Below are positions 45,385 to 55,716 of a stretch of DNA of 64,000 bases, in pieces. The notes under the pieces were generated by a model. That model did not search any database. It saw only the letters and a program-made list of their open reading frames with translations, and was not told where the DNA came from. Both the position numbers and the translations under genes were made by a program. Source of the DNA: Collybiopsis luxurians FD-317 M1 (lineage: Eukaryota > Basidiomycota > Agaricomycetes > Agaricales > Omphalotaceae). The stretch is from positions 254,113-318,112 of the forward strand of contig KN834751.1 of NCBI GenBank assembly GCA_000827265.1, in the 5' to 3' direction. Positions within the stretch are counted from its first letter, which is position 1, and each line of letters starts with the position of its first letter.

Positions 45385-47592
45385 TTACTGGATCCCTGTC
45401 CTTGCAACAGGTAAAGGCGTGGACATCGAGCGCCCAATTTTGACCAAGGATGGAGGACGAGAGGGTGGTCCCATCGAGAACGTCAACAAATTGGTTTCCG
45501 CCATTGAGCTTGATGAAGGTGCCCTGCGCCCAAACATTCCCAATGACCCTGATGCAAGAGTCTTGCGTCGTCTCTGTCGTAATGAACCTTGCTGATGCGG
45601 TAAATTTGATGTTGGCGACGATGGAAATGTTACCAGCGAATTCAAGTCCAAGGAGGGTATAGTGAATACAGGGGAGGTCGGGGAAACGGTTCTGATACCG
45701 TTCGTATCCCCGGTGGGTGAGATAGGAATAGCGGGATCTGGACCAACTTCATCTCTTTCTTTCTCTTCCGAAGGCGAGTGTGCATGCAGAGGTCTCGATA
45801 ATGGGTCCGAGACGGACGTCGTCAGATTCGCTCTAAATACACCAGAGGATGGTGGTTTGACAATAGCTTTGACGAAACTTAGATCTCCAAACACATCCTT
45901 CCTCTTGTTCTCTCGAGGCACAGGGATGGGATTGGATAGCGAGCGAACGATGGGCCCGGGTGCATGGAATCTATCGGATTCCAGAGGACGAAGCCAAGTC
46001 CCTCCACCACTCCTTTGCACTCCAGAGCGTGCTCGAGAAGCGCGCAACCCGGGTCGTTTTGACGACCCCGGTACCGGTTGAGAATCGCTGTTTGTTGACA
46101 GAGCGATAGAAATCGTTCGGGCGCGCCGCAAGCTTGATCTTTCTTGCTCCTCGACAAAAAACCGCCTTTCTGCAAATGGTCTCCACTGAACAGCAGGTAT
46201 CTTTTCGTCCCACAGCAATTTGTCTTTGTTGAGGTTCAAACTCTTCACTCGAGCTTCGAACAGCTTTTTGGCCCCATCAGCGGTGAATGTCCCGCTCCTC
46301 ATAGCCTGAGTCAATGGAAGGAAAGGGGGGCCTAAGCGTGAGCGGAGAGACTTAGATGAGAGGATGAGACGTTCCATCCAGGAACCACAGGATTGGACCT
46401 CCTTGTTGAATAGGGAAGAGAACGAGGCGTCCATAGAATCGGAAACTTTCCTTGCTTTTCGAAAATTCGTAAAATAGTATTTTACCGGATATCTAGAGCG
46501 GTCAAATGTCGGAGGCGTCGAGGTGAATGCCTCGGGGTCGGAGGAGATGTCCATCATGAACATATCTACCTGTTGCATGCTCGTCTCCAGACCTGGGGGA
46601 TGTAAAGGATCTGAAGATCTGTCTAGCTCTGGCTCGATATCATCAAACCCACCCCAAACGACAGCGTTCTCGTGCAGGAAAGCTAGACCTTCGAGAGTTT
46701 GTCTTAAAAAGTCTATCCAGTGAGCAAGTTTGCATTGTTCATCAGGGCAAGATGTGTTGTCGTTCGAAGTTAGAGGAACCAGAGGAGGGTGAAACAGGAA
46801 AACCTTGGATCCGTCATCTTGGTCTTGTCGAATTCTCTCAACTGCCCGGAGGATTCTGGGAACAGGGTTCCATGGATCTGATCGAAGCTGCGGAGTATTG
46901 AGGGCGAGGAAGAGCAGAAGAATCACACTATCATCCGTCCATGATTCGGGGCACTGTGACGGATCTGGATTCGGGTTCGCCGGAAGGTCGAGGGTGTGTA
47001 GCGTTAATGGCGCAAATAATGCGGGATGTGTGGATGGGGTTAGTGAATGCTAGCACAAATCAGAATCAATAGAGACAGGGTTCAGGGGCATTGATGTACA
47101 CACATAACGTTTTATGCAGTGGTCATTTGAATACCGTTCCGGCAACGAATCTACCAAGGATTCGAAATCGACCTCGTCCCAAGCTATGCTACTTGTTTCG
47201 CTGGTGTCGCTGCAGCTGTCAAGGGCGTCGTTAGGATCACGCTCGTGGTCGTGGTGATCACTGCTCTCTAGACGAGCGGTCAAACAGGCCTGGTATAAGG
47301 CACTAAGCCTGTCATCATGCTCGTCGTCAGAATCCTCTGATACCTCCGACTCGGACCTGCTACTCCAAGGGGACGTCTGATTCATTCTTCGCAAGGGACA
47401 GCCCATCGAATCAAGGTTCCCATCGCTTTCGATATCGATAGTGTCGTCGCTGTCGTCGCTGCAAATAGTTGCATCTGATATGTTTCTGTGGAAATCTGTA
47501 TACACGGGTTCAGGAGAAAGGGACAGAGGACGATTCAACACGAAGACATTGTTAAGATTTGGGTTGGGGTCAAGACCAGGGGGAGAAAACAT
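45385..47592 (-). CDS. Kinase-like basidiomycete protein, probably catalytically dead
   Basis: A large two-exon protein of about 690 residues. Exon 1 (47592 to about 47110) encodes an acidic, Ser/Asp-rich N-terminus (MFSPPGLDPNPNLNNVF..., DDSDDTIDIESD). A roughly 60-nt intron (acceptor just before 47042) joins it to HSLTPSTHPALFAPLTLHTL and ESWTDDSVILLLFLALNTPQ. FLRQTLEGLAFLHENAVVWG and MDISSDPEAF resemble the catalytic region of kinase-like proteins in mushrooms, with GLAFLHENAVVWGG where an HRD loop would be, and SRYPVKYYFTNFRKARK is a motif of that family. No HRD or DFG triad is seen. The last 300 residues are low-complexity, Ser/Pro/Arg-rich, ending LPVARTGIQ. It may be a scaffold or pseudokinase. 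Confidence 0.6.
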
Positions 47593-47859
47593 AGAATGTG
47601 GTGGTAGAGAGGAAAGGTGAGGAAGTTAGGTATGTATTGGAAATGTTCCTTTATTTCGTTATTCGGTAGCTCCTGTCCGGACTATCGATCGGGCAAATCA
47701 AATATTTTGACTTTAGACCCAGGTGGTCATAGCATGAAAACGAGGCTGCAGCCATAACAATCTACGTACTGTATGCTCGGTACGCATACATTATGGGTGT
47801 TTGACGCCATCATGCGCGTAATAACGCACGTGTCCGACGCGTTTTCCACACAAAGTACT

Positions 47860-49835
47860 CTACATCTCATCATCTTCACTGTGATCCTCCTCCTCCTGGC
47901 CTTTCTTCTTCCCTATCTTGCCCATTGAAGGTCTGGCTTTGCCGCCTCTCTTCACCGCCTTCCTAGATCCACCTTCTCCGCCGGCAACCCTGATTACTTG
48001 TTGAATTTTCACCGTCAATTCATTGTACTCGGCCTCTTCATTCATTCCCGTATCAACTCCCGCTAGGTCCTCTCCTGTGCGCATTACCTCGGCTTTTCTC
48101 GAAAGCGCATTCAACACTTCAATCTCCTTCTCCCATACACTCCAGTTCTGGTTTTTCCCTTCATGGCTGGGAGTTTCCAGTATGAGCGGAATACCCTGCA
48201 CCCGAGAGTCTCTGAGGATATGCGCAAAACTGCGCAGGGAGAGATGGCCCCTGACGTGTTCAATAAAAAGAATAGTCGGTATACAAACAGGGATACAAAA
48301 GTGCGAGGGACCTACACCCCAATATTCTCATGCCTATCCTTCTTCGATGCTAATGTTGTTTTGGAATCGTTCAAGTGCATCCCACAGAGATATTTCAGAC
48401 CAACATGGGTTTCGAATTGGGACACTTTGTCATGGAATTGCGGAAAGCATTGAGAATTTTGATCGGGGTTAAGAATGAGTTGAGTACGAAATTTGAGAAA
48501 GGTTCGCTTACCGGTCGAACTGAAATAAGGACAAAGGTTAAGAACGGTATTTTTGAGGAATCTATTACAGATGGACGTACTCCCATCCATCCTTCGTACG
48601 AATATCATATCCCTGCAGTGATCCGTTAGGTTTTTCCCCATTTTGCAGAAGAAAAGGAAAAATTGAACGAATGTCAAAACTCACTGCAGCAAACATATGA
48701 CCTTTACAGAAAAATAGACGATTTTATACATCAGAAAAGAGGAAGAGAATTGGACAAGATGAGAAGAGTTATATAAACTCACAAGTATCGAGACAAACAC
48801 CCACCCTCGCTTTATCCTCCACCTGTTGTATAATCTCACCTAGATGTGCAAAGTCTGACCCGATCACATTCCCGGAGCCAGCCTTGCTTCAGCATCGACC
48901 GTTAGCATGAGAAATAAAGGACATAGCGCATAGAACATAAGTTCGTGGATGGCTCCAGACTTACCATATTCTCTAAGACAACGACCACCTTGGAACCCTT
49001 CGTATCCCGATGCGCCCGATTGATGCATTCTGCGATAAACGACATGGACTCAGATGGTGGGACAAGGCCTACAGTAGAGCCTGGACTATGTAGGAGAATT
49101 AGTGGCTTGAAGGAGTCGTCAACAGCTGGAAAAGCTAGACAAGGACGGAGATGAATGCGAACGGGCAGGAGATAACTCACTGAAAATTGTACAGCTCTAA
49201 TCCAAGCTCCTCACATCTTTTCAAATCATCCAAGAAACATTCATACGACTTTTCTCTTTTTTCACTGAATCGAAATGAGCATCCAATCTCTACCCTTCGC
49301 ATTCTAACTACGCACAAGTCAGGATTGCCTAGGTTGATCAGATAGCTTCCATGAGGTAGTACATGTCTGGGACTGTACCCGAACTCATTCATACGCGACT
49401 TGAATGTTAAAACGCTGGATTCTTTTAGTGGCGGGGAAGTCCATTTTCGCTGAGACTTGAGGAAGAGAGCAAAGGCGTTGGCACTGGGAGGTATTTAGGA
49501 GAGGACAACCAAGGAAAGAAAGCAAAGGGGACTCACCCAATCTTGGCAGCGTTCAAGACACTATTCTCGACCCCGCCAGCAGCTGATACATGTGCCCCTA
49601 CTTTCCAAGAACTCGATACGCGATTACGAAAAGCTGAAAGTTCAATGTTGTCCGATTCGCCAGGAATGTTGTCAACCACTTCTGACTCCACAACTTTGGA
49701 TTTCTTCGTTACCGTGGATGGGTGCACATAGATAGTCTCTTCCTCGAGAACATTTCGTTTTCGTTTGGCCATAGAAGTAGCGAAAGTCCGAATTGAAGAT
49801 TTTGGTCTACGGTGGAGATGCACGAGTCTGAGCAT
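47860..49835 (-). CDS. APN1: Endonuclease IV-type AP endonuclease Apn1
   Basis: A base-excision-repair enzyme that cuts at abasic sites using three zinc ions. Core segments: [76 protein letters not shown] leading to [69 protein letters not shown], and [14 protein letters not shown]. The metal ligands (H, E, D and H in these blocks) are all present. The C-terminus is Lys/Arg-rich, then acidic ([15 protein letters not shown]). Two in-frame starts exist: 49835 gives a mitochondrial-type presequence [20 protein letters not shown] and 49772 gives [12 protein letters not shown] with a basic, nuclear-type start. The 49835 start overlaps the divergent MYND gene by 18 bp. Confidence 0.94.
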
Positions 49836-50614
49836 CGCGCACAGACCAGCGCGAAGGCGGCTGAAAACCCGGGCGGACCGCGATTAAATTTTGACGAAAA
49901 CGACTATGTCTTCCATCAATCCTGCTATTTACACCTAGAAATATCAAAGAATATCAAAAAAGATATTCGAGAATCTACCGTAGATCGAAGAGACAGGTTG
50001 AACAACATAGCATTTTGTTGCTCAAATCAGCTCGTAACGATACAGCCAGAAGAGCCGATTTGAGGCTTTGTTCGAGATGCAAAACGGTAGGTACCATGCA
50101 ATGATTCTTTCTACTTTTATTATACGATAGTAATACCCTGTGAATTTCAAGGCTCATTACTGCTCTCCAGAGTGCCAGAAAGCAGACTGGCAAAAACAAA
50201 ATCGTTCGTCGGGTAACATCGCCTACGATCATTTCTCTATTTCTACACAAGACCGAACATTCATAAATTTTTACATGTCCCTTATATTGATGCAATTTTT
50301 GCCCTCGATCTCACCAATAACCCAGCCGCCGCAGACAAGTTCTTCCTGTAACCACGTCGCCAATAGATCTCGCAGCAGCGCTGGCTCAAAGACTCTCTGA
50401 CGAATCTTACGAATCTGACTGGGATAGTCTTGGGCGCGGTTTTTCAGTGGGGAGATTTGTAGCCGTTGAGAAGAATAAAATAGTGGATCAGGTGCGAGTC
50501 AGGTCGAACGACAATTCGAACTTGAGCACTGGTTCACCTACAGTGACATTCGTGCTTGTTCCATATGACGACGACCAAGAGAATGCGGTTCAGATCAACG
50601 AGGATATGTTATAA
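49818..50614 (+). CDS. Small MYND-finger protein
   Basis: [20 protein letters not shown] opens at 49818. A 53-nt intron, with a CGTAAC branch site, joins DRRD to RADLRLCSRCKT. A second intron splits the MYND finger, which continues AHYCSPECQKADWQKQN, giving the C-x2-C...C-x3-C pattern. The 3' part contains SPIDLAAALAQRLSDESYES and DWDSLGRGFSVGRFVAVEKN, then an acidic end QINEDML at 50614. The frame between about 50212 and 50350 needs an intron whose limits I could not fix. MYND fingers bind proline-rich peptides. The first codon overlaps the 5' end of APN1 on the other strand. Confidence 0.6.
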
Positions 50615-51811
50615 CTCTTGTCTGCGCTGTGCGTTCCTCAGGAATATCTGGATCAAGCTGGGAAATGAATGAAAATCCAGATCTCCTCAGTACTGCTTGG
50701 CAAAAAAAAAGCACGTGATTACCAAAGAGAACGTAGGGGATATCATGGAGTAAGTTTAGTCTGTTCTTGGTCGAGTCGCGCATCTAAACCGTAGTAGTGG
50801 ATTTAATAACGAAGTCCGACATCACAAAAATAATCGTATAAAGCTGCGAGGGGTACATTCTTTGGGGTTTTCTTATATGATCGATATGTTCTGAGATTAT
50901 TCTCATAGTATTTGAGAACAACTGCTTAACAGGGTGATACTGCGTGGAGATAGGATATTTACAACCTTTATTTTCATAGCCCAGATTCAGCACCAAGTAT
51001 CTTTGAAAGACGGGTCTTGAACTCTTGATCAAAGGGTATTTTTGATTTAGTTCTATCTGTGTTATTCCCCCTCCCTATATTCCCGTACTAAAATGGCGAG
51101 CTCATAGATAGTAGATCATCAATTATAGGCCAACGATTAAACACTGTCTAGTAGTGATTAACGTCCATCATCTATGGCCACTCTAGACGAACATTTTTTG
51201 GTATATTTATCCTATAACCAGGTCTCGTCAGCCGTAGCATCGTAGCAAGGATTCGCGTTCAGGCCTTTTATGGTGTAACGCCCGGAGTCTAAGTCGATCC
51301 TAGGAATTTGAAGCACCAGTCCATTAACATCAAGAAATCGGTCCAGTCAAAGATGCTCTCTCGTTTCGTAAAAATTCTATATTTGTCTGCGCAGCCAGAT
51401 ATGCGTAGGCCTCGAACATCATGTACGTCACAGAAACGATCCTATTATCCTGTCTTCTATCTAAAAGTCCCGGAATGCTTGTTTTCTGAGCAGTAACTAT
51501 TTTGAGGCGCTTCCAGATTCCTCTTCTTTTTCTGGTTCTCATTCGGTCGTATATTTGCTGTAACATTGAAATTGTCAGTCTTCTCCCGTCCAGGAACCTC
51601 CATTCTTTGACTAAAGCCGAGTATACGTACTTCCCGCTCAACTACCGAGAACCTCACTCCAAAATAGTAAAGCAATGTATCTACCACGAGGTCTTCCTGC
51701 ACTGATACTCCTGTGCTACTTGAGCTACTATTACGCATATAAAAACCCCATGGCTTGGAGGAGCCACCTTCACGGTTCTCCCTCTCTTTTGTTCTTCACT
51801 CTTCTTTCACT
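50615..51811. other. Intergenic region upstream of LysM gene
   Basis: 1.2 kb without a convincing gene. A minus frame at 51330-51641 (103 codons) matches nothing I know and does not splice into a larger model. AT-rich at 50870-51150. The last 80 bp hold the LysM promoter. Confidence 0.45.
51738..51745 (+). promoter_or_regulatory. TATA box of LysM gene
   Basis: TATAAAAA lies 74 bp before the ATG at 51812, followed by a pyrimidine-rich leader. This is typical of strongly regulated secreted-protein genes in fungi. Confidence 0.7.
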
Positions 51812-52402
51812 ATGTTTGCACGCTCGTCTCTGCTCGCCATTATTACTGCCCTTGGCGTCGTTGGTAATATGTCCTCTCTATATTTCCCTCCGGCTTCGAG
51901 CTGATTTACCTTGTCTTCCAGGTGCCAACGGTCTTTCTCTCTCGCGCGCTTCATGCCAGACCACTTACTCAGTTGTGTCCGGAGACACCTGCAACTCTAT
52001 CGCGGCCAAAGTCAACGTCACAACCTCTGCATTGGAGGCTGCTAATCCTGTATGTCTTTTCCATCTCTATTGCTGGCATTCAAGTCCTTACCTGTGATTT
52101 CTCTACTTAGTCTATTGACCCCAGCTGCGACAACCTGTTCATCGGCGAACAGCTCTGTATTCCAGGCACCATTACTCCTCCTCCTCCTCCTCCCTGCGCT
52201 AGCAAATACACTGTAAAGTCTGGAGATGTCTGCATTTCGATCGCGGACCAGTTCAACATCACCGTTACCCAGCTGGAAACGTCAAACCCCGCCATCGATC
52301 CTGCGTGCGACAACTTGCAGATCGGCGAGGTAAGTCTACCTTTCTACTTCTCGAGGACTAGTTCCCAATTTTTTGTTATTCCAGGTCTTGTGTATTCCTT
52401 GA
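51812..52402 (+). CDS. Secreted protein with two LysM domains
   Basis: A chitin-binding secreted protein. The signal peptide MFARSSLLAIITALGVVGAN is split by an intron. LysM 1: TTYSVVSGDTCNSIAAKVNV then TTSALEAANPSIDPSCDNLF and IGEQLCIPG. A proline linker (TITPPPPPPCAS) leads to LysM 2: YTVKSGDVCISIADQFNITV then QLETSNPAIDPACDNLQIGE and VLCIP. The cysteines in each domain (CNSI, CDNL, CIP) are those of fungal-type LysM. It ends right after LysM 2, with the final exon only about 18 nt. About 138 residues, no other domain, no GPI signal. In fungi such proteins shield hyphal chitin or mask chitin oligomers; either role is possible here. Confidence 0.92.
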
Positions 52403-53534
52403 AGGCCAGCATGAGCACTGGATAAAGAATTTGTTAAATAGTGTATTCCGGTACTTTCTTAAACTTGCGAAAGATATAAACGCAGTAGAGCATTCACATC
52501 GACTGATCGAAATTACCGGTATGGCCAGCAACAAGTCCCAGCTGTCTGGAAAGTGAAATTACAAAAATCCTTGTAAGAAGCTCCATAAGACAGCCCAGCA
52601 AGCTGAGCAAGGTGCTGAGACTGACGGGAGGCGTGTGAATTTTGACATTTGACCTTAACAGGGAACAGATAACCGCAGAGTCGCTAACTAGTACACTGTT
52701 GACTCCAAGTGGTGTTTCTTTCTATTTTAAGAGATGAACGTTTTCCTTGAGCTGGAAAATTCTGAAATCTATCTTCTCTCCAGGTCTCGTCAGCCTGAGA
52801 TACCCTCTAACCTACTGTGGTGTGAAATGCAAGTTAATTACTTATAGGGCATTGAAGCCCAATATCATCGTCCAGCCGCCATTTTACAGTCAAAGATGTG
52901 TGCGGCTGAAGTACCGAAATGCCTATTTTCATGTTGCACTAAGTACTTTTAAACCCACTACGTAATAATCGTATTATAATCGCTAAATGTGTAGGCTAAG
53001 GTATGATCTAAGAGGTTCCAATGTTGCGGGAGGCGTGGGAATTTCGTATGGCTAGCTTTGACCTTGACTTCCTTGGAAATCACAGAGATCGCTACTTACT
53101 CAAAGGTTAACATGATCATAATATGCAATAGCTTCCGAATATCGTCGAGCTGAATTGAGCTGGAGTCGCGTCATCGCTGTCATGGAAGTGAAAGCTAGAG
53201 TCATTCGAAGTAATAAAATTCCTCGTGTTTTTCCCCGTCCCTGAGCTCTCAATCCAGAGCGGACAACTATCATTTCAAGTCGCGGGGGGAATATCACGGA
53301 AACAACTCCAAGGTATATCACGCAATGCCCGGTTCAGGCTGTGGACAGCTAAGCACTGTTTCAGCTTGGACTGTAAGCTTCCACCGTTTTGTAGTCACTG
53401 TATCATTCCATTGGTCGTAATAAATCAATACATTTCGAAATAATACACAATAAGAAGCGGGGGCCAGACTTACCAGAGGGCGGCGCAGAACCGGCGGTCG
53501 GACAGAGGTATTTCGACCACACGAGAACAGCTTG
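52403..53534. other. Intergenic region with a diverged duplication
   Basis: No gene is recognised. Two ~65-bp segments (52625-52689 and 53027-53096) share blocks CGGGAGGCGTG, TTTGACCTT and CAGAG-TCGCTA in the same order, about 400 bp apart, so part of this stretch seems to be an old duplication. Confidence 0.5.
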
Positions 53535-54923
53535 TTAACGCCTCCGCCTCTCTGAATCTCCAGATCTGTTCCTGCGATAGTCACGGTCACTATCTTTGTC
53601 TGACCGTTCCCGGCGACTACGATCCCTATCTCTATCGTCATCTCGGTCCCGATATTTGTCCTTCCTTGATCTTTCTCTATCCCTATCCCCGTCCTCATCG
53701 TCCTCTCGGTCCCTCCTGCGGTAATCACGATGACCGTCACGCTCATCGTGGGAACGTCTATCAGGTGAAGATCGTCGGGAGGAAGCTCTCGAATCTCGTT
53801 TGGGCGAACTTGAACGGTCGCGATGCCTTTCCTTTTCCGAATCTCGCCTCCGCGCCTCTCCTGTAGATATAATGTTCCCATTCCGATCCATCTTCACTAC
53901 AGGTACATAACGCTTCTCCGGTCGACGATTCGAGCCCTTCTTGGAGCCATCGTCAAAAGCCTCCATCTCTTTAGCCCCAATACCCAGCAAGGCAGGCCGT
54001 GCTTCCGGAATGTAGGGCTGCACTATACCATTGCCTTTCCTAGAAGCTGCTGTGCCTTCTTTCCAGCCCATTCCTCGGAGCATGGCGGCGCCGAATTGAG
54101 AAACAGGTACACGTTCATAGTCAGCAAGTGTGGATGACTCCGGAAGCTCTTCTATATCCTGTTTATAGGCATCTTTTTCAGAGACGGGGGTAGGGATGAT
54201 ATCCAGTTGAGGACCGGAATATTCGCCGTCTGTGCCAGCGAGAAGGGCCCGGAGTGCGGCTTTGTCTTCGTCCTCTTCCTCTTTCGGAGGTCCGTCTATT
54301 GCCTGTTGGTCGATTGAAACCTCCGCCATTTCGACATCATCCTCGCGCTTGACCGTTATCGTATCGCTCTTCCTAAGCTGGAGTCCTGAGACTACAGGTC
54401 CACTATTGATAACATCCTTGGTGCCGAGTCCTCCAGCACTGCCATCATTTCCTGTGGTCTGAGCACGAGCAGACTCTGGAACGTATTGGTTAAGAGTTTT
54501 TCGTTTGCGAGCAGCTTCCCGCCAGTCTCTATTCTTGAGAGCAGGAATTACCAGAGGCCCCTGAGGCTTTTTCTTCTCGTGTAATCTATGATTTCGATAG
54601 AAAGCTTTTGTTAGTTGAGACGGCTGTGCAGAGAGCAGTTTACAAAAGACACACCGTTGTACACCAAACTTGTCAAAACCAGTTACAAGTTCATCCTGAG
54701 CTTGATCATCTTGGTCACTATCCGAGTCTCGGTCATCAGGATAATAGGGGGAAGAAGCGCCGCTCCTAGCGAGAGGACTCGAAGGGACACTTGAATCGTT
54801 CAGGTGACGGGGTAAGGCTGGGATTTTGAAAGACGAGCCGCTGTCAGATTCGGGACCGGATGAGGTGGCTCTGGAGCCAGGCGTTGGTCTCCGGACGGTG
54901 AAGGAAACTTTTTGGGCGGACAT
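53535..54923 (-). CDS. SPP2: G-patch splicing factor Spp2 (GPKOW/MOS2)
   Basis: A nuclear spliceosome protein that activates the helicase Prp2 through its G-patch. The start MSAQKVSFTVRRPTPGSRAT at 54923 matches the conserved Spp2 N-terminus; an upstream in-frame ATG at 55082 runs into the divergent ISA2 gene and is less likely. The segment DELVTGFDKFGVQR is followed by LHEKKKPQGPLVIPALKNRD and WREAARKRK. The G-patch is VPVSQFGAAMLRGMGWKEG. The C-terminus is a long run of Arg/Asp/Ser repeats typical of splicing factors. A 69-nt stretch at 54586-54654 has GT...CTAAC...AG signals and is a multiple of three, so it is probably an intron that reads through if retained. Confidence 0.92.
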   Translation of the reverse strand: MSAQKVSFTVRRPTPGSRATSSGPESDSGSSFKIPALPRHLNDSSVPSSPLARSGASSPYYPDDRDSDSDQDDQAQDELVTGFDKFGVQRCVFCKLLSAQPSQLTKAFYRNHRLHEKKKPQGPLVIPALKNRDWREAARKRKTLNQYVPESARAQTTGNDGSAGGLGTKDVINSGPVVSGLQLRKSDTITVKREDDVEMAEVSIDQQAIDGPPKEEEDEDKAALRALLAGTDGEYSGPQLDIIPTPVSEKDAYKQDIEELPESSTLADYERVPVSQFGAAMLRGMGWKEGTAASRKGNGIVQPYIPEARPALLGIGAKEMEAFDDGSKKGSNRRPEKRYVPVVKMDRNGNIISTGEARRRDSEKERHRDRSSSPKRDSRASSRRSSPDRRSHDERDGHRDYRRRDREDDEDGDRDRERSRKDKYRDRDDDRDRDRSRRERSDKDSDRDYRRNRSGDSERRRR

Positions 54924-55016
54924 GGTGGTTGAGAACGAGAAGGTTGATTGCTCCAGTAAATTACCGGAACCGGACTTAGTCAGCCGACGGCCCGTCCATC
55001 TTGAACGACAACCACG
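54924..55016. promoter_or_regulatory. Divergent promoter SPP2/ISA2
   Basis: 93 bp separate the preferred starts. A shared promoter is inferred; no TATA box is visible. Confidence 0.45.
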
Positions 55017-55716
55017 ATGGCCTCTAGACTTTCTTCTCAAACTCTCAGACATATAGCTCGGTCTGTATCTAAAGAATCCCATTTAATAAAGTCAAGTTAC
55101 TGGCCTTCTCTTACGCGTATACGCCGGTATACAGTTTCTGCGCCACGCAGAACTACTGTCACTCAGCATCTGCCTTCTTCACCCACCGTTCTCTTGTCTT
55201 TGCCTTCTGCAGAATATCTAGAACAGGAAGAAATCGATGTAGATCTCTTGCCACCTGAAGATGCCAAGATTATTATCACCGATAGAGCTGCAGAAGTACG
55301 CTCCGGAAACTTATATCATGCCAGCCACTAAACTAATGGTTCCTCCAGCAACTGCGGAAGATCTCAGAACGAGAGAAGGATCCAAATGCTGCTCTTAGGG
55401 TTGCTGTAGAATCTGGTGGATGCCACGGCTACCAATACAAGATGGAATTAGCTAAGAGTCGGTCTCAGGACGATTAGTGAGTACCTTTCGGATGCAGGAG
55501 AACTTGTTTTTCCGTCTAATAAGGTCTAGTCATTTCTCTCACCCGTGTATCAAGCCTTCAAATATTATTGTTGATGCCGTATCTCTTACATTGCTGAACG
55601 GCTCAACGATAGATTTTGCCACGGAACTCATCGGGAGCAGCTTCCGAGTTTCCGATAACCCTCATTCCAAAGGCAGTGGATGCGGTTGCGGGGTCAGCTG
55701 GGAATTAAAAACATAG
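55017..55716 (+). CDS. ISA2: Mitochondrial iron-sulfur assembly protein Isa2
   Basis: An A-type carrier of the mitochondrial [4Fe-4S] assembly machinery. MASRLSSQTLRHIARSVSKE and RIRRYTVSAPRRTT form a presequence. After EDAKIIITDRAAEV an intron leads to LRKISERERDPNAALRVAVE, then ESGGCHGYQYKMELA with the first metal cysteine. A second intron is followed by VDAVSLTLLNGSTIDFATEL and SKGSGCGCGVSWELKT with the C-x-C pair. The Cys spacing fits the IscA/HesB family. The ESGGCHGYQY form and SFRVSDNPHS point to the Isa2 (ISCA2) branch rather than Isa1. Confidence 0.94.

Noticed and set aside
45662..46081. 139-codon plus-strand open frame
   Set aside because: Antisense to the low-complexity part of the kinase-like gene; an open mirror frame of a Ser/Pro-rich coding region.
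47050..47592. 180-codon acidic protein as a separate gene
   Set aside because: A short intron joins it to the frame ending at 45385, and the sequence is continuous (...CIKR to HSLTPSTH...).
54924..55082. Longer SPP2 N-terminus starting at 55082
   Set aside because: It would overlap the ISA2 start region, and the conserved Spp2 N-terminus begins at the internal ATG at 54923.
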